Part shown: one piece after another, positions 1-5,939 of the stretch
Layout: each line of letters begins with the position of its first letter
How positions within the stretch are numbered: position 1 is the stretch's first letter
NCBI GenBank assembly: GCA_045537495.1
Contig: JAZSPN010000105.1
Coordinates: 1 to 18,515 of the forward strand
DNA: 18,515 bases
Source of the DNA: UBA1425 sp045537495
Lineage (GTDB): Bacteria > Bacillota > Clostridia > Oscillospirales > Acutalibacteraceae
Reading direction: 5' to 3'
Position numbers and translations under genes: made by a program
The notes under the pieces: model-generated
What the model was told of the DNA's origin: nothing
The model's input: the letters and a program-made list of their open reading frames with translations, nothing else
Databases searched by the model: none

Positions 1-2
1 GC

Positions 3-1376
3 TTAAAGCCATGCTACGAGCAGCACCACCGCATTAAAATATCTGACGACAGCTTGCGTGCTGCCGTAAGGCTGTCTTCGAGATACATTCAGGACCGATT
101 TTTGCCCGACAAGGCGATTGACCTTGTGGACGAAGCGGCATCGAGAGTAAGGCTTCGTGCGTTTACGGCACCGCCCGACCTCAAAGAGCTTGAAACAAGA
201 ATCAAGGAAATCGGGGAAGAGAAGGCGGCGGCTGTCAACGCTCAGGAGTTTGAGAGAGCGGCGAAGCTTCGCGACGAAGAGAAAGAGCTTAATGAAAAGC
301 TTTTGGAAGAGAAGAAGCTGTGGCAGGAAAAGAGCAACGGCGGTGTTGACGAAGTGACACCCGACGAGATAGCGGCAATCGTGTCGCAGTGGACGGGAAT
401 CCCTCTTTTGCAGCTTACGAAAGAGGAGAGTGAGCGTCTTCTCAACATGGAGGAGGAGCTTCACCGCAGAATTGTGGGACAGGACGAAGCGGTTTCGGCG
501 GTTGCGAAGGCAATCAGAAGAGGCAGAGTCGGACTCAAAGATCCGAAAAGACCTACGGGATCGTTCATATTCTTAGGACCTACGGGTGTCGGCAAGACGG
601 AACTTTGCAAGACGCTGGCGGCGACAATGTTCGGTGACGAGAATGCCATGATACGTCTTGATATGTCGGAATACATGGAAAAGCATACGGTATCAAGACT
701 TGTCGGATCTCCTCCCGGATATGTGGGATTCGAAGAGGGCGGACAGCTTACCGAAAAAATCAGAAGAAAGCCGTACTCGGTAGTTTTGTTTGACGAAATC
801 GAGAAAGCACATCCCGATGTGTTCAACATGCTTTTGCAGATACTTGACGACGGTATTCTGACTGACTCAAAGGGCAGAAGAGTCGATTTCAAGAACTGTG
901 TAATCATCATGACATCGAACCTCGGAGCCAACCTCATAACGGGCAAGAGCGGAAGTGTCGGATTTTCGGGTGATGACAATGGCGGTATTATGAGTCAGCA
1001 AAAGATACACGATGCGGTAATGGGTGAGCTGAAAAGAACTCTCCGACCTGAGTTTCTCAACAGAATCGATGATATAATTGTTTTCAGACAGCTCAGAAAG
1101 GAAGATATCAGGGAAATTGCAAAAAGGCTTCTTCTGAATCTTTCAAAGAGAACAAAACAGCTTGACATAGAGCTTTCCTTCTCCGACGAGGCGGTCGAAA
1201 AGATAGCGGATGCAGGATTTGATCCCGTTTACGGAGCAAGACCTTTAAAACGTGCCATTCAGTCGATGATAGAGGATAAACTGTCAGAGCTGATGCTTGA
1301 CGGTACGGTGAAAGCGGAAAATCCGTATTTATGTACCGTGGAAAACGGAGAATTCGTATTCGTAAATCAGGAATAA
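3..1376 (+). CDS. clpC: ClpC-type AAA+ unfoldase, C-terminal part (5' end outside window)
   Basis: Partial gene: the reading frame is open to the left edge, and homology-like sequence (YEQHHRIKI, then DRFLPDKAIDLVDEA) begins before any start codon, so the TTG at 54 is not the real start. About 457 residues are present. In order they hold the end of the first AAA+ module, a UVR-type middle segment (AQEFERAAKLRDEEKELNEK) and the second AAA+ module. The second module has Walker A GPTGVGKT (576-599), Walker B VVLFDEIEKAHPDV, the pore-type segment GSPPGYVGFEEGG and the sensor-2 motif GARPLKR. The segment GKSGSVGF contains the VGF loop that docks ClpC on ClpP, which argues for ClpC and against ClpB. 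The UVR segment is also typical of ClpC. By family it unfolds substrates for ClpP in the cytoplasm, usually with adaptors such as McsB or MecA. Any ctsR-mcsA-mcsB neighbours would lie to the left, outside the window. Confidence 0.96.
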   Translation, partial: LKPCYEQHHRIKISDDSLRAAVRLSSRYIQDRFLPDKAIDLVDEAASRVRLRAFTAPPDLKELETRIKEIGEEKAAAVNAQEFERAAKLRDEEKELNEKLLEEKKLWQEKSNGGVDEVTPDEIAAIVSQWTGIPLLQLTKEESERLLNMEEELHRRIVGQDEAVSAVAKAIRRGRVGLKDPKRPTGSFIFLGPTGVGKTELCKTLAATMFGDENAMIRLDMSEYMEKHTVSRLVGSPPGYVGFEEGGQLTEKIRRKPYSVVLFDEIEKAHPDVFNMLLQILDDGILTDSKGRRVDFKNCVIIMTSNLGANLITGKSGSVGFSGDDNGGIMSQQKIHDAVMGELKRTLRPEFLNRIDDIIVFRQLRKEDIREIAKRLLLNLSKRTKQLDIELSFSDEAVEKIADAGFDPVYGARPLKRAIQSMIEDKLSELMLDGTVKAENPYLCTVENGEFVFVNQE

Positions 1377-1382
1377 ATACAA

Positions 1383-1413
1383 AAAGGAACAAGCCGAAAT
1401 GACTTGTTCCTTT
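1383..1413. terminator. Bidirectional terminator between clpC and the converging operon
   Basis: An 11-bp perfect stem, AAAGGAACAAG (1383-1393) with CTTGTTCCTTT (1403-1413), and a 9-base loop. The stem is A-rich on the left and T-rich on the right, so it can end transcription from both sides. It sits 6 bases after the clpC stop and 5 bases before the stop of the opposing ygjP-like gene. Confidence 0.9.
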
Positions 1414-1418
1414 ACCTT

Positions 1419-1949
1419 TTAATATGTATCGGGACGGAGAAGCTTTTCTCGTTGTTTGTAGTCGGGCATAAACTTTCCGATGAAATTATAGAAAGAACGG
1501 CTGTGGTTGTGATGCTTTATGTGAGCCAGCTCATGCACGACGACGTAGTCAATTGCTTCCTCGGGGTAGCGCATCAGAATATAAGAAAAACAAATGGCAT
1601 TTTTGCCGCTGCAACTGCCGAAACGAGAATGAGCCGATGTGATTTTAACGCTTGTCGGCTTGACTCCCATAAGACGGGAATAGTATTCGACCTTCGGCGG
1701 TATGACTTTTTTGGCAAGTGCTTTAAGCTCTTCGGCATCCTCTTCGGATAATTCGTAAGCGGTCTGAGCCTGATTGCGTTTTTTGCGTATTTCGATATGC
1801 TTTACAATCCAGTCTTCATGCTGAACAACGAGCTCATCGAGAAATTTCTTCGGCACTCCGACGGGAGAACGCACCAGAACCTCGAGATCCTTTGTAATTT
1901 CAATTCCGACGGTTTTTCTGTCGGAGTGAATTATTTTATATTCTCTCAT
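1419..1949 (-). CDS. YgjP-like M48-type metal-dependent hydrolase (SprT/WLM-like fold)
   Basis: 176 residues. The C-terminal half carries the family hallmarks: RFGSCS (109-114) and VVHELAHIKHHNHS, giving a zinc site H139-x3-H143 with a further His at 149 and Glu140 as catalytic base. No signal peptide or membrane segment is seen, so it should be cytoplasmic. The family (DUF45, YgjP) is often labelled a zinc protease, and E. coli YgjP has been described as acting on UTP, so the substrate is open. It is shorter than many relatives, which have a longer N-terminal part. It is the last gene of the five-gene operon: its ATG overlaps the TAA of the kinase gene by one base (TAATG), which implies translational coupling. 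The shared terminator at 1383-1413 follows. Confidence 0.88.
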   Translation of the reverse strand: MREYKIIHSDRKTVGIEITKDLEVLVRSPVGVPKKFLDELVVQHEDWIVKHIEIRKKRNQAQTAYELSEEDAEELKALAKKVIPPKVEYYSRLMGVKPTSVKITSAHSRFGSCSGKNAICFSYILMRYPEEAIDYVVVHELAHIKHHNHSRSFYNFIGKFMPDYKQREKLLRPDTY

Positions 1950-2836
1950 TATTTGCAGTCCTTGTAGAAAGCATCAATATAATCCTCGATATCCTTTCTT
2001 GTTCCCCTGTAAGGTCCGGGAGTTTCCATTTTGACGGAAACGGTAGCAGTGGCATACAACAGAGAGGTTTTGATATCGTTCGAGAGTCTTTCGCAGTAGT
2101 AAGCGGAAAAAGTCGTGTCGCCTCTGCCGGTACGTCCGCTGAGGTTTCTTGAACGGATGGGGCAGGTGTAGAAATCCTTGCCGTCAAAAGCGAGAACTTC
2201 CGTGTTGTGGGTGATGAGTATTTCCTTGGCGCCCCAGTTGTATAAGGCTTCGGCGGCTTTTTTGCGGTCCGTATATCCCGTCATGATTTCGGCTTCCGCG
2301 GCATCTGTTTTGAGATAACGGATGTAGGGGAGCATTTCTTTTTTGTCGGCCCAGTCCTCGAAGTAGAGTGTGCCGTCATCGTTTCTGTGCCTGAGAAGAG
2401 TCTGCACATCGACAGCGACATCATACTTTTCGGCAGCTTTTTTGATCATCTCGTTATTGAAATCACCGTAAATAAGACCTGCAAAATGGAAAATCGGTGC
2501 ATCAAAATTTCCGATATCGTCAACGCTGAACGGGGTGCCTACACTGACATTGAAGCATTCGCGACGCTCTTTGTCGGCAGTGAAGTATTTGTTTTTCATG
2601 ACGGTGGAGGCTGTTGCGGGCAGACAGAAAATATCCTCCTTCGGAATGATAATGCCCGAAACTCTGTCCATATCCTCGGGAGCAACCTTTGTTACGGCGG
2701 CAACACGGTGTCCGAGTGCAAAGGCGGAGGCAGATGAAAACGTAACGGCGCCTCCGATGACTTCGACGGTGTTGTCGAGATGGTCGGTGTTGTAATCGAG
2801 GGAGATGTGTCCCATAATGACGGATGAGTATTTCAT
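1949..2836 (-). CDS. PfkB-family sugar or nucleoside kinase
   Basis: 295 residues, normal for ribokinase-fold kinases. N-terminal GGAVTFSSASAFALGHRVAAVTK matches the first PfkB signature (GG followed by a small-residue helix). The C-terminal signature reads SGRTGRGDTTFSAYY, with the catalytic base at Asp240. The usual GAGD is GRGD here, so the anion hole has Arg in place of Ala. By family it transfers phosphate from ATP to a hydroxymethyl group of a sugar, nucleoside or related compound. The substrate cannot be read from the sequence. It is fourth in an operon with an MTA/SAH nucleosidase and an HD nucleotidase, so a released ribose derivative or a nucleoside is a reasonable guess. The ATG follows an AAGGAG site that overlaps the end of the upstream HD gene, with 1 base between the two genes. 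Confidence 0.9.
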   Translation of the reverse strand: MKYSSVIMGHISLDYNTDHLDNTVEVIGGAVTFSSASAFALGHRVAAVTKVAPEDMDRVSGIIIPKEDIFCLPATASTVMKNKYFTADKERRECFNVSVGTPFSVDDIGNFDAPIFHFAGLIYGDFNNEMIKKAAEKYDVAVDVQTLLRHRNDDGTLYFEDWADKKEMLPYIRYLKTDAAEAEIMTGYTDRKKAAEALYNWGAKEILITHNTEVLAFDGKDFYTCPIRSRNLSGRTGRGDTTFSAYYCERLSNDIKTSLLYATATVSVKMETPGPYRGTRKDIEDYIDAFYKDCK

Positions 2837-2837
2837 A

Positions 2838-3422
2838 TTATTCTCCTTTCGGATTTTCTTTTTCGGATTCTTCGATTTTTAAAAGCGAAACTTCATTAAG
2901 AGCTTTTTTTAAAGCGGTGAAATACGGAGAAAAAGCGACTTCATTTTCACCGTATGTAATATTGTTTGTGTATTCAATGGGAAGCCACGTGGAAATATCC
3001 GCTTCGTTGTGCTGAACGACAACTTCCATTTTATCGAGAGCCTTATAGATTTTTGCCTCCGTCGTGGAGAGAGCGTTCATTTCCGCGAAAAGATCGGAAA
3101 GCTCCGTCTTGTACGGCTCGGGAAGTGACGATAAAATGCTTCTGACGGCATTGTCTTCCGTTATTTCGTCTTCGGCGGTTTTGTAAAAGGCGGGAATGTC
3201 GCCCGTCACGGCTTCTCCGATGTCGTGGACAAGACACATGAGAATAACCTTGTCCATGTCGGCGTCGGGGAATTCGTCCTTGACGAGATATGCCATCACG
3301 GCGAGTCGCCAACTGTGTTCGGCGACACTCTCGTGTCTGCCCGTTGAGGTCCAGGAATGACGTGTTCTGTATTTCAGAGCTTCAAGAAGCGACAGCGTAT
3401 CTGTTAATTTTTTAATATCCAT
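2838..3422 (-). CDS. HD-domain 5'-deoxynucleotidase-like hydrolase (YfbR/HDDC2 type)
   Basis: 194 residues. The HD metal site is visible as His36 (ESVAEHSWR), His66-Asp67 (LMCLVHDIGEAVTGDIP) and Asp130 (KALDKMEVVVQ), in the order and spacing of the YfbR/HDDC2 branch. The ESVAEH...LVHDIGE...GDIP pattern is characteristic of that branch. Known members remove the 5'-phosphate from deoxynucleoside monophosphates in the cytoplasm. The exact substrate here is inferred, not shown. The C-terminal ~20 residues are charged (EESEKENPKGE). The ribosome binding site AAAGG overlaps the stop of the nucleosidase gene 9 bases upstream, so the two are almost certainly cotranscribed. Confidence 0.85.
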   Translation of the reverse strand: MDIKKLTDTLSLLEALKYRTRHSWTSTGRHESVAEHSWRLAVMAYLVKDEFPDADMDKVILMCLVHDIGEAVTGDIPAFYKTAEDEITEDNAVRSILSSLPEPYKTELSDLFAEMNALSTTEAKIYKALDKMEVVVQHNEADISTWLPIEYTNNITYGENEVAFSPYFTALKKALNEVSLLKIEESEKENPKGE

Positions 3423-3431
3423 GTTTTTCCT

Positions 3432-4130
3432 TTAACCGGTAATAGCGGTAAGATGCTTTACACAAGCCTTGAAAACTTCAAAGCTGTTCTGAGAGGCGAT
3501 TTTAACATTTGTTTCAAAGGTGTCGAATCCGCTGTCGTCGGCAGTATCGGTAATGCTTCTCAGTGCAACAAAGGGGACGCTGTTCAAAAAGCACACGTGA
3601 GCGGCACCGGCAGTTTCCATATCAACGCAAAGGGGGTTGAAGCGGTCGATTATGACATCTCTGCCGTCGTCGGCAATGAAAACCTCACCCGTTGCGATTT
3701 TGCCGAAGCTGATTCTCTGTGACACCTCGTCAGGTCTGATTTTTCGGAAAGCTTCGACAAGTGCTTCATCGGAACTGAAATGACCGTCTTTTACGAAGGG
3801 ACGGTATGCACCGAAAACACCGATGTCGAGATCGTGGTAAACACTCTGGGTGACAACCACCGTATCGCCGATGCTGAGTTTTTTGTCAATGGCACCCGCC
3901 GTACCGGACATTATCACGGTGTCGGCGGAAAAAACGTCGATGAGCTGTTGAACGGCGGCGGCAACGTTGACTCTTCCTATACCGCAGTCGGTTATAACCG
4001 TCGGAATACCGAAAAGAGTGCCTTCCGTGAAAGTGAGCATGGATTTGACTGTCTGTTTTTTGTTTTCGATTGCGTCAAGATACGGTTTTGCTTCCGTATC
4101 GACGGCACAGATGATTCCGAGTTTTTTCAT
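3432..4130 (-). CDS. mtnN: 5'-methylthioadenosine/S-adenosylhomocysteine nucleosidase
   Basis: 232 residues, the standard length. Family landmarks are present: GIICAVDTEAKP with Glu13 at the place of the catalytic general acid/base region, SGTAGAID (75-82), CVDMETAGAAHVC (Met171-Glu172, which contact the ribose) and SITDTAD (Asp195, the residue that protonates the adenine). By family it hydrolyses the glycosidic bond of methylthioadenosine, S-adenosylhomocysteine and 5'-deoxyadenosine, giving adenine plus the matching ribose. This clears SAM by-products and feeds salvage. It is second in the operon, 10 bases after the DUF4430 gene, with a GAGGTG ribosome binding site. In many bacteria the gene stands alone or near luxS; the neighbours here (HD nucleotidase, PfkB kinase) are less usual. 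Confidence 0.95.
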   Translation of the reverse strand: MKKLGIICAVDTEAKPYLDAIENKKQTVKSMLTFTEGTLFGIPTVITDCGIGRVNVAAAVQQLIDVFSADTVIMSGTAGAIDKKLSIGDTVVVTQSVYHDLDIGVFGAYRPFVKDGHFSSDEALVEAFRKIRPDEVSQRISFGKIATGEVFIADDGRDVIIDRFNPLCVDMETAGAAHVCFLNSVPFVALRSITDTADDSGFDTFETNVKIASQNSFEVFKACVKHLTAITG

Positions 4131-4140
4131 GATTTACACC

Positions 4141-4554
4141 TCAGAAATTGTCGTATCCGCTGACGAGAGTTATGTCGATAACATCTCCGTCGGCAAAAAG
4201 TGTGGTTTCGATACCCGTCGACGACATTTCTCCGTTGATTTCGAAGCGCCACCACTCTTCATTGGCATCGTTGACGGTAACGGAATCTACCGTTTTGACA
4301 AAGAGCCCGTATTCTGATTCTTCACCTTCGACCATCTGCATCTCTTCGAGAAGACCGCGTACATAAACTTCACGTGTGGTATGCTCGTATGTTCTGGTTT
4401 CCGTCGGAAGAACGACATTTACGGTAACCGTCTTTTCGCCGGGATGCTTCGCGGGTTCGGCATTAAAAGAATTGTACAGAACAAATGCGGAAATTGCCGC
4501 GACCGCAAGTACGGCAACAAGGATGATGATGGTTTTTTTGTTTTTGTTATTCAT
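4141..4554 (-). CDS. Membrane-anchored DUF4430 domain protein
   Basis: 137 residues. A short basic start (MNNKNKK) is followed by one hydrophobic segment at about 8-26 and no clear signal-peptidase or lipobox site, so it is probably an N-terminally anchored protein facing outward. The rest resembles DUF4430, a domain related in fold to the C-terminal part of transcobalamin. The diagnostic part is EWWRFEINGEMSSTGIETT followed by DGDVIDITLV. DUF4430 proteins are often surface proteins of unknown ligand, and cobalamin binding is not established for most. It is the first gene of the five-gene operon and is read from a good promoter at 4580-4608. Its functional tie to the nucleoside enzymes behind it is unclear. 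Confidence 0.75.
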   Translation of the reverse strand: MNNKNKKTIIILVAVLAVAAISAFVLYNSFNAEPAKHPGEKTVTVNVVLPTETRTYEHTTREVYVRGLLEEMQMVEGEESEYGLFVKTVDSVTVNDANEEWWRFEINGEMSSTGIETTLFADGDVIDITLVSGYDNF

Positions 4555-4579
4555 ATAATCGCCTCCGTATATTATAAGA

Positions 4580-4608
4580 ATTATAACATATCATGCAGCG
4601 TTTTACAA
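4580..4608 (-). promoter_or_regulatory. Promoter of the DUF4430-mtnN-HD-pfkB-ygjP operon
   Basis: On the minus strand, TTGTAA (4608-4603) is followed by exactly 17 bases and a perfect TATAAT (4585-4580), which is preceded by TGT. A second TATAAT lies at 4576-4571, closer to the gene, without a matching -35. The start codon is at 4554 with GGAGG upstream, so the leader is short. Confidence 0.75.
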
Positions 4609-4612
4609 GCAA

Positions 4613-4640
4613 AACCCCGCTTCTCTTATGAAACGGGGTT
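4613..4640 (-). terminator. Terminator after the thioredoxin gene
   Basis: Stem AACCCCG (4613-4619) with CGGGGTT (4634-4640) and a 14-base loop. Read on the minus strand, the hairpin is followed by TTGCTTGT, a weak T-tract. It sits just after the thioredoxin stop and before the next operon's promoter. Confidence 0.7.
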
Positions 4641-4645
4641 GATGA

Positions 4646-4963
4646 TTACATATATTTCTGAATAATCGCGATGAGATCTTCTTTGCTTCTGTAACCGACG
4701 ACTCTTTCTGCCTCGGTGCCGTTTTTGAAAATTATGATGGTGGGAATGCTCATAACACCGTGTTCGACGGCGGTTTCGGGAGATTCGTCGACGTCGAGCT
4801 TGAATACGTCGAGAGAGCCGTCAAACTCATCGGAGATTGCCTCGACGATGGGAGCTATCATTCTGCAGGGATTGCACCATGTTGCCCAGAAATCGACGAG
4901 GGCGAGGGGCGAAGCGGAAATTGCGGATTTGAAATTGTCGTTGTAAAGATGTGTAAATGCCAT
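4646..4963 (-). CDS. trxA: Thioredoxin with WCNPC active site
   Basis: 105 residues, a full-length single-domain thioredoxin. Visible features are FWATWCNPCRM with Cys30 and Cys33, the buried Asp before it (VDFWA) and the cis-proline loop SIPT. The redox motif is WCNPC, not the common WCGPC; a residue change between the two cysteines normally shifts redox potential. It should act as a cytoplasmic dithiol reductant. It is the last gene of the aldolase-DUF4474-yfhO-GT2 run: its AAGGAG site lies inside the end of the GT2 gene, with 5 bases between the stop and the start. Sharing a transcript with surface-glycosylation genes may be only positional. A separate main thioredoxin may exist elsewhere, so the gene symbol is a family label. 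Confidence 0.93.
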   Translation of the reverse strand: MAFTHLYNDNFKSAISASPLALVDFWATWCNPCRMIAPIVEAISDEFDGSLDVFKLDVDESPETAVEHGVMSIPTIIIFKNGTEAERVVGYRSKEDLIAIIQKYM

Positions 4964-4968
4964 TGTAA

Positions 4969-5925
4969 TTACTCCTTTTTATCTGATTCGTTTTCAAAAT
5001 TTATTCTTTTCTCCTCAACGACTAACGGTCTGTTCATGACGCGGGTGTTAATGTTGAGGATATATTCACCGAGAAAGCCGATGAAGAAAAGCTGTACGGC
5101 GCCGAGGAAAAACATTCCGATGAGGACGGGAGCCATACCCATGGGGAAGTTGTGCCAGTTGCAGAGCTTCAGTATAAGGTAAACAAGACCGATGAGAACG
5201 CTTATGCAAGAGATTATCATGCCGAGGAAGGTTGCGAGGCGAAGGCCTATTTTTGTATACGAGGTGAAACTTAGCATCGCGGCATCGTAGAGGGTGAAGA
5301 AATTGTTGTGAGTCTTTCCTGCACGGCGTTTTGCCTGCTCATATTCAATTTCTTTTCTTTCGGGACCGAGCTCCGCGACGATTCCGCGAAGAAACGGTGA
5401 AGGATCCTTGAGGTTTCTCAGCACTTCGATAAAGCTTCTGTCGTACAGTCCGAAGCCGGTGAAATGCTCAATCTGTTCGGTACTGCTCATTTTCTTGATA
5501 ATTTTGTAATAGCAAGTGCGGAAGAAACGCATTATTTTGCTTTCTTTACTTGAAGTTTTGATACCGCAAACGATTTTGTATCCGTTTTCCCATTCCTTTA
5601 CAAAGGTGGGTATAAGCTCAACGGGATCCTGAAAATCCGCGCATACGGTAATGACGCAGTCACCCGTACATTGAAGCATGCCGTGGTAAGGAGAGTTGAA
5701 CTGACCGAAATTCTTGCAGTTGAATATGGCTTTTATTTTTTTGTCGAGAGCACAGATGCTTTCGATGATTTCGCGTGTCCTGTCGGTAGAGTGGTTGTCG
5801 ATAAAGACTATCTCATAATCGTATGACGAAAGAGAAGAATTCATTACTTCGGTGAGTGCACGACTCATGGCGAGCACATTTTCCTCTTCGTTGAAGCACG
5901 GAACGAGAATACTTATTTTCTTCAA
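4969..5925 (-). CDS. CsbB/GtrB-like family 2 glycosyltransferase (polyprenyl-phosphate sugar synthase)
   Basis: The best start is the TTG at 5925 (318 residues). It lies 8 bases after a GGAGG site, whereas the GTG at 5934 overlaps that site and cannot use it. Residues 1-220 form a GT-A catalytic domain: KISILVPCFNEEENV, the nucleotide-site motif VFIDNHSTDRT, the metal/acceptor motif CADFQDPVE and the basic RRAGKTHNN segment. Two transmembrane helices follow (GLRLATFLGMIISCISVLIG and PVLIGMFFLGAVQLFFIGFL), then a short basic tail. This layout is that of DPM1/CsbB/GtrB enzymes, which load a sugar from a nucleotide donor onto undecaprenyl phosphate at the inner membrane face. It lies 14 bases after yfhO. 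In B. subtilis and Listeria such pairs decorate teichoic acids with a flippase of the GtcA type; no GtcA is seen here. Confidence 0.9.
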   Translation of the reverse strand: MKKISILVPCFNEEENVLAMSRALTEVMNSSLSSYDYEIVFIDNHSTDRTREIIESICALDKKIKAIFNCKNFGQFNSPYHGMLQCTGDCVITVCADFQDPVELIPTFVKEWENGYKIVCGIKTSSKESKIMRFFRTCYYKIIKKMSSTEQIEHFTGFGLYDRSFIEVLRNLKDPSPFLRGIVAELGPERKEIEYEQAKRRAGKTHNNFFTLYDAAMLSFTSYTKIGLRLATFLGMIISCISVLIGLVYLILKLCNWHNFPMGMAPVLIGMFFLGAVQLFFIGFLGEYILNINTRVMNRPLVVEEKRINFENESDKKE

Positions 5926-5933
5926 GATATACA

Positions 5934-5938
5934 CCTCC
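5934..5938 (-). promoter_or_regulatory. Ribosome binding site that fixes the GT2 start
   Basis: GGAGG on the minus strand ends 8 bases before TTG (5925-5923). The in-frame GTG at 5934-5932 begins at the last G of this site, so it lacks any usable spacing. This supports a TTG start. Confidence 0.75.
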
Positions 5939-5939
5939 G

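Noticed and set aside
54..56. TTG at 54 as the start of the ClpC gene
   Set aside because: Conserved ClpC sequence continues upstream in frame to the window edge, so the gene is truncated by the window and not short.
3780..4163. Plus-strand reading frame of 127 codons
   Set aside because: It is antisense to the clearly recognisable MTA/SAH nucleosidase and has no family features.
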